Positions 59,609-64,000 of a stretch of 64,000 bases of DNA are shown piece after piece (the first letter of the stretch is position 1; each line of letters begins with the position of its first letter). The stretch spans positions 15,804,501 to 15,868,500 of the forward strand of contig CM061091.1 of the NCBI GenBank assembly GCA_030770545.1, in the 5' to 3' direction. Made by a program: the position numbers and the translations under genes. The notes beneath the pieces were generated by a model. It ran no database searches and was not told where the DNA came from. It worked only from the letters and a program-made list of their open reading frames with translations. This DNA comes from Macropodus opercularis (taxonomy: Eukaryota > Chordata > Actinopteri > Anabantiformes > Osphronemidae).

Positions 59609-60420
59609 ATATAAAAGTTACAAACATCTGCATCTGTTTTTACAAAACTATTATTTCCTTTAATTTCCTGCTTAGTTTCACATTCAATGCATGAATTGAT
59701 GTTGTCAGAATAATATAGTGTGATGCCTGCTCAAGATCACAGCCTTTCTTTAATTATAATTATAATTACAGAAATGCGGAAGGCTGAAATCATACATCAC
59801 TATAACTTCAATTATGAATCATAATAACCATCGTCGTTACTTTTCATACCAGGTACAAGTAGTTCAAGTTCTGTACATTCTACACAAAGAGTGATAGAAA
59901 TGTGTTTTAAACATGACTTAAATGACAACACTGACTCGGCCTGATCTCCTCAGACAAGCAACCCTACAGCCTCAGAGCTCTGATGGATTTTCTTCTTTAT
60001 TTAGGTTGATTTAAAACTAAAAGATGTGGTATGTAGGCCGAGCCAGGCCAGTCTTGCCCTTAAGTACGTTTCTTACAAAGAAAAGGCATCAGTGTGTAAC
60101 TATGAAGACGTCTACTGGTCGTATGTGTTAACAGCGGCTCACAGGCTTTTTGCTGTATTAACAGAGAAACTGGAGACAAGTAATCCTGCATTTAACCTCA
60201 TCTATTAGTGTTTATTTTTCTGAAGCATCTTGTTGTTGTTGTTTTTTTTACTAATTGCACTAAATGCAGGACAAATTAGGATTAATAGTCGTGGATTACA
60301 TTTGGTTGGTTGTCCGTAAGTATTTTTGTTTTTGTTTTTTTACTTGTATGTAACTACGCGAGTAAGAATGAAGTTTAAAGCGAATTAGTTTTCCGCTATA
60401 GTGCACAACGTGAAGTTAAC
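59609..60420. other. Spacer between prtg and ccpg1, nothing recognised
   Basis: AT-rich, with short AATTAT repeats near 59752-59770. No pygo1 or dnaaf4 exon recognised on either strand. A 60-codon frame at 60026 has no recognisable similarity. Confidence 0.5.
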
Positions 60421-60438
60421 GGAGCCTTATTGCCCTGA

Positions 60439-60452
60439 ACGCTAGTGGGCGC
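60439..60452 (+). promoter_or_regulatory. Weaker CTCF-like motif upstream of ccpg1
   Basis: ACGCTAGTGGGCGC matches CCASYAGRKGGCRS at 11 of 14 positions. It has the same orientation as the motif at the prtg promoter. Weak evidence alone. Confidence 0.3.
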
Positions 60453-60727
60453 TAACAGCCGCAAACAGCCGCAGGCGTCCGCGGCACCAAAACAACCGAG
60501 GACACGCGTTTCCCTGCGAACTGCTCAACTTTTCCATTTTTTCTGTCACCACAGCGTTTTAAACACGCGTCTATTGTACAGGGCCGTACACAACATCTTA
60601 TGACTGCGCTTTAATGTATTTTCGTCTCGTGTAATTCGAGGGCGGTCTGCTTCGTCACGTTTCCTTGTTTATGTTTTGGCAGCACCACAACATTTCTGTC
60701 CAGAGGCTCTGCGCCGTCCTGCTGACT

Positions 60728-60740
60728 TGGGAAATGTAGT
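60728..60740 (-). promoter_or_regulatory. ZNF143/SBS-like motif (minus strand)
   Basis: Reverse complement reads ACTACATTTCCCA, matching the ACTACAnnTCCCA core of the ZNF143 (Staf)/THAP11 promoter element. Confidence 0.55.
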
Positions 60741-60792
60741 CCCACCGGTTTGGCGGTAGAAACGCGCCGCGCGTCCAACCGTTTCATTTGAA

Positions 60793-60805
60793 ACTACATT
60801 TCCCC
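60793..60805 (+). promoter_or_regulatory. ZNF143/SBS-like motif (plus strand)
   Basis: ACTACATTTCCCC matches the same ACTACAnnTCCC core, in the opposite orientation to the copy 52 bp upstream. Confidence 0.5.
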
Positions 60806-60908
60806 TTTTCAGTCGGCTTTGTTGTTAACGGATAACCGGGGCTGGGGCGAACTGCAGCAACTCTGGAGCAGATTGCAAACAGCTGCCCCGTCATTGGTCC
60901 GAACGCCG

Positions 60909-62084
60909 GTGAGTGAAGCGATTTTCCGTGTTTCTGGAAACGTCGGCGGTGCCGGCGCTTCATTAACGACACGTTGCGACGACGCGGGGAGGGGAGACGT
61001 TAAAACCCGTCGTAGCTGCAAAATAACCTTTAAATGACTTTATTCACAGCGAACACACGACGCCGACGCCGCGCTCACATGGTATCCGATGCTACCTCTG
61101 GAGCAGCTGACTTTTATTGACTGTTTATTCTGTGACTGTCAGGCCGCAGCAGTTGGCATCATCTGTAGCTGTGGCGCGTGGCAGCTGGAGGTCGCTGTCA
61201 CAGCTGTTTGTTTGTTTGTTTGTTTATTTCTTCCACACACAGGGTATTAGCAGAAGTGGTAAACGCAGCTGTGAAGTCGTAGTAGTGAGTGCATGCTATA
61301 CAATTTATAAGTTGTAGATTTTATGTTAAGTTCTGCATAATGGTAAGTATTTAAACCCTACATAGCTGTGTGCGACACCTGCCTCCTAAAGTCAGTAGAA
61401 AAGCTTCAACATGAATGAATTCCCTTGTTTCATGTTAACCAGGTAGAGAAAAGTAGTGACAGAAACAATCTGGATAAACAACAAAGCTTTAATCCAGAGA
61501 TGTAATGGAATAGGTAGAAGAGTGTTTACTTGCGTCATCTAACAGCCGAACATCATAAATTAAATGGTATTTTCATGGTAACCTGATGCCTGTGATGCAA
61601 CGGATTTCACATTGGTGAAATTGCTAAATTAGTTTCCTGTACTTTCCACTGAAGGGTGCTTTCCAGTTTCCCGCACCTCAGTGAATCTTGGGATCATGTT
61701 TGCTCGCTCTCGCCGTCCCGAGGGTTGTTGCTTAATCAGAAGCACGTGCAGTTTATTGGGATACGATACACCTGTTCCAGTGTGTGATCTCTGTCATGAA
61801 GCAGTTGTTCAGCAAGTAAACAGACGTTTAGTTTTCAAACACTCGGTGCCCCACTGGCTTTTCTTATTTGCACAGCTTACATAAAAAGTGAAGTCACTGG
61901 AAAACATTTGGCTGTAGACGTTAGAAGTAGCTGTATATTAAATTGCACATTGTGTTGTTTCATTTTCATAACTTTGACAGACAAATTCACCCTAATTATT
62001 ATCTTTCCATGTAACAGTTACGTACAGGTAATAGAAGTTTTAACTGTAATAACGTACATGTAGCTCTGTCTTCGTCTCCTCTAG
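60909..62084 (+). other. ccpg1: ccpg1 intron 1
   Basis: Donor GTGAGT at 60909; acceptor CCTCTAG at 62078-62084. The first part is still CpG-rich. It contains a short (TTTG)n tract at about 61205-61225. No other feature recognised. Confidence 0.55.
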
Positions 62085-62104
62085 AGCCTGTTAATTGACA
62101 AGAA

Positions 62105-63331
62105 ATGGCAGAAGCTTCAGAGACATCGAGTGATACAGAGTCGTCCTGTGGCTGGACCATTATTAGTAATGAGGTATAAAAACTAAATGTATTCATCCTT
62201 GTAATCTAATAATTAATTACTACTTATTCATACAAATATTTTGGATCTTTATCAGATGGGTTGTGAATTCAAAGCCAAGTTTTGTTTATCTATGTGGAGC
62301 CGCTTTTTACAATTATGTAGCTTTTACAAAACCCTCTAACTAAAAGCATTCATTCATTTAGTTAATGTGGGAGGTGGCCGGTGGCGAACCACTTCTGTTT
62401 TGGTGGCGTGTGGTTGTTCTTTAAAAATATGCTCTACATCATGAAGCATGTGTTAACAGTGGCTTTGGATACAATGCCCTCTCCCTGCTCAGCTACAGGC
62501 TGCAGTACTCTGCACAGCACCTCAGCCATTAGTCATTATCAAAGAGCAATAAGAGGAATGCTCGCTCCAAAGCAGGTCTCTTGCTGGGCTGTGACTATAT
62601 GCGACATGCATTTACTGTGAGTGCAGGGCTCAGATATCGAGACGTTGGGGTCCGAGGTGACAGTGGAGTATGGAGCTGAACTCTTAGAGCGCCGCCCAGT
62701 GGAGGAAGCAGAGCTGCAGGATGCCCAGGCCTCTGCATCTGATGGTGAAAATCCTCATAACAGTGTAGTGTTCAACATATAGACAGTGAGATTTTATTAA
62801 CTGGTGGTTATATAAAAATAAAATGCACAGTAGGGATTTGACAGAAATACTGACAGAACCTCATTTTGCTTCATGCCATTCATTTCAAATAGAAGTTTAC
62901 TTACTGTGTGTTATATAATTATAAGCCCCGTCATTTCAGCTGGGTGTGTTGAAGAGGAACGTGCTTCACTTGATGAGACACTGCAACATCTAACCATAGA
63001 AGAAACACTGTGCGCCTCAGAGGTGAGCAGACATAACAACCCGCAGGGAGTATTTATCTCTGCTGGGAAATTATCTTGAAATAGTCCACTGCAAAGTTGC
63101 TTCTTCCCCCTTTACAAAACATCTTGGTGACGTATTTTGTTTAGGCAGGAGACGATGCTCCGGGGACTGGCAACGCGTCTCTGCTGTCCTTCAGTGACCA
63201 GTCAGACATCGTGACCCTGGGAGACTCGAAGGAGGATGAGCACGCAGAGGTGGAAGAGGAGGCGGCAGCCAGCGAGGAGTTCTACATGGGCACATCCTGC
63301 AGCAGCCAGTATGCCTTCACAGCCGAGACTG
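62105..63331 (+). CDS. ccpg1: Cell cycle progression protein 1 (ER-phagy receptor), 5' part only
   Basis: CCPG1 is a single-pass ER membrane protein that links ER to the autophagy machinery through LC3/GABARAP and FIP200. Coding exons seen: 62105-62173, 62627-62744, 62940-63022, 63145-63331, in phase, 152 complete codons; the membrane helix and lumenal coiled coils lie beyond the window. The N-terminus MAEASETSSDTESSCGWTII matches human MSENSSDSDSSCGWTVI. W17-T-I-I20 is the LIR motif. SDIETL (25-30) and SDIVTL (110-115) match the two FIP200-interacting (FIR) motifs of human CCPG1 (SDIEML, SDIVTL). The exon 5 segment EEFYMGTSCSSQYAF matches human EDFNMGSSSSSQYTF. The first coding exon starts at 62085, so 62085-62104 is leader. 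Confidence 0.92.
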
Positions 63332-64000
63332 GTACGACTGCTGAACGACACACGATGTCTGCGTTGTCTCACTGATTTCAATTCCTCAACAGTGAAAAAT
63401 TCAACACTTCAACAAAATTTGCTGTCCTCTGCCTGTTTTCTACGTCACCAAAGCAGGTTTGATGAGTCACTGGAAACTTCCACAGAGTCTGGTGAACTTA
63501 GGGCAACATCTGAGAAGTCAGTTCACTGGGGGCCGCTCCTTTCCAGGTGGCCTCGTTTGAAACTGGAGTGAAACTAACAGGATGCTCAGCAGTGCACACA
63601 ACTAATGCTCACATGAACACATTTGAGCATGTTAAAAAAGAAAATCCATGCATGTGTGTATATTTGTAGGTTTGGTTCACGCAGCAACGAGGTGCAGATA
63701 TTATCAAGCAGTTATTCAAGTCAGATACCAAGCATTTCAAACTTGTCTGGGTCTTATTTTGAGGCCCACTGAACTTTATATGCACATCAATTTCTTGTGA
63801 TTTGCAGAATTTACAGCTACTAAACCACTACTGGCAAGCAACACAGCAACACTCAAGTCATCAGTTTACAAAACTGTGGTGTGGCACTGAGAGCCAGGTT
63901 ATTTGTTATCAAGGTGTGAAGGTGATCAGTTCCCAGCAAGAACATCAGTGAACACTTTCCTGACATCCTGCGACATTCACTGCATCCATTATTTGTAGTA
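63332..64000 (+). other. ccpg1: ccpg1 intron, running off the window
   Basis: Donor GTACGA follows codon GAGACTG|. No exon continuing the CCPG1 protein (expected to approach the membrane helix) was found before the window ends. A 111-codon open frame at 63236-63571 overlaps the last exon out of frame and is chance. Confidence 0.6.

Larger units (their letters stand above)
60421..60908 (+). promoter_or_regulatory. ccpg1: ccpg1 promoter and non-coding first exon
   Basis: CpG-rich stretch with two ZNF143-type motifs in opposite orientation (60728-60740 and 60793-60805), a CTCF-like motif (60439-60452) and an inverted CCAAT box (ATTGG, 60893-60897). A strong donor, CCG|GTGAGT, at 60908/60909 suits a non-coding first exon ending at 60908; human CCPG1 also starts translation in a later exon. 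No TATA box. The exact transcription start is not defined. Confidence 0.55.

Noticed and set aside
63236..63571. 111-codon open frame overlapping the last ccpg1 exon
   Set aside because: Out of frame with the CCPG1 protein and crosses the donor at 63332.

Overview
This is vertebrate nuclear DNA, almost certainly from a ray-finned (teleost, probably percomorph) fish. The genes are multi-exon with clean splice sites, the introns are short for vertebrates, and the interspersed repeats are fish types: a degenerate tRNA-like SINE ending in GGAT repeats and a short hAT-like element with CAGTGGTGGA ends. The species cannot be named from the sequence. No bacterial operon, CRISPR array, rRNA or tRNA gene was seen.

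Four protein-coding genes lie head to tail on the + strand: rfx7 (CDS 996-11347, 9 exons, 1,398 aa), nedd4 (14894-32824, 29 exons, 903 aa, plus a second N-terminal exon at 20714-22030 giving about 1,247 aa), prtg (38060-56524, 19 exons, 1,184 aa) and the 5' part of ccpg1 (62105-63331, four coding exons before the window ends). I built each gene by reading exons, splice sites and phases directly; in the three complete genes the phases close without a frameshift. The order matches the human chromosome 15q21 order RFX7-NEDD4-PRTG-(PYGO1-DNAAF4)-CCPG1, but no pygo1 or dnaaf4 exon was recognised between prtg and ccpg1.

Layout: 1-995 flank and rfx7 promoter; 996-11347 rfx7; 11348-14513 probable rfx7 3'UTR; 14640-14893 nedd4 promoter; 14894-32824 nedd4, whose 9.4 kb intron 5 holds the alternative first exon, a (GT)n/(GGGT)n tract and a SINE relic; 32825-35532 nedd4 3'UTR with the hAT-like insertion; 35533-37849 featureless spacer; 37850-38059 prtg promoter and leader; 38060-56524 prtg; 56525-59608 probable prtg 3'UTR; 60421-60908 ccpg1 promoter and non-coding first exon; 60909-64000 start of ccpg1.

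The four genes are not a pathway: a transcription factor (RFX7), a C2-WW-HECT ubiquitin ligase (NEDD4), an Ig/fibronectin-III adhesion receptor (protogenin) and an ER-phagy receptor (CCPG1). They are best seen as a conserved syntenic block. I did not find a wholly undescribed system. The most notable points are an AT-AC (U12-type) intron inside the rfx7 DNA-binding domain, conservation of the nedd4 exon that replaces half of the C2 domain, CTCF-like motifs in divergent orientation flanking the nedd4/prtg boundary, a weak prtg splice donor whose retention would yield a membrane-free ectodomain, and a nedd4 intronic G-quadruplex-type repeat.
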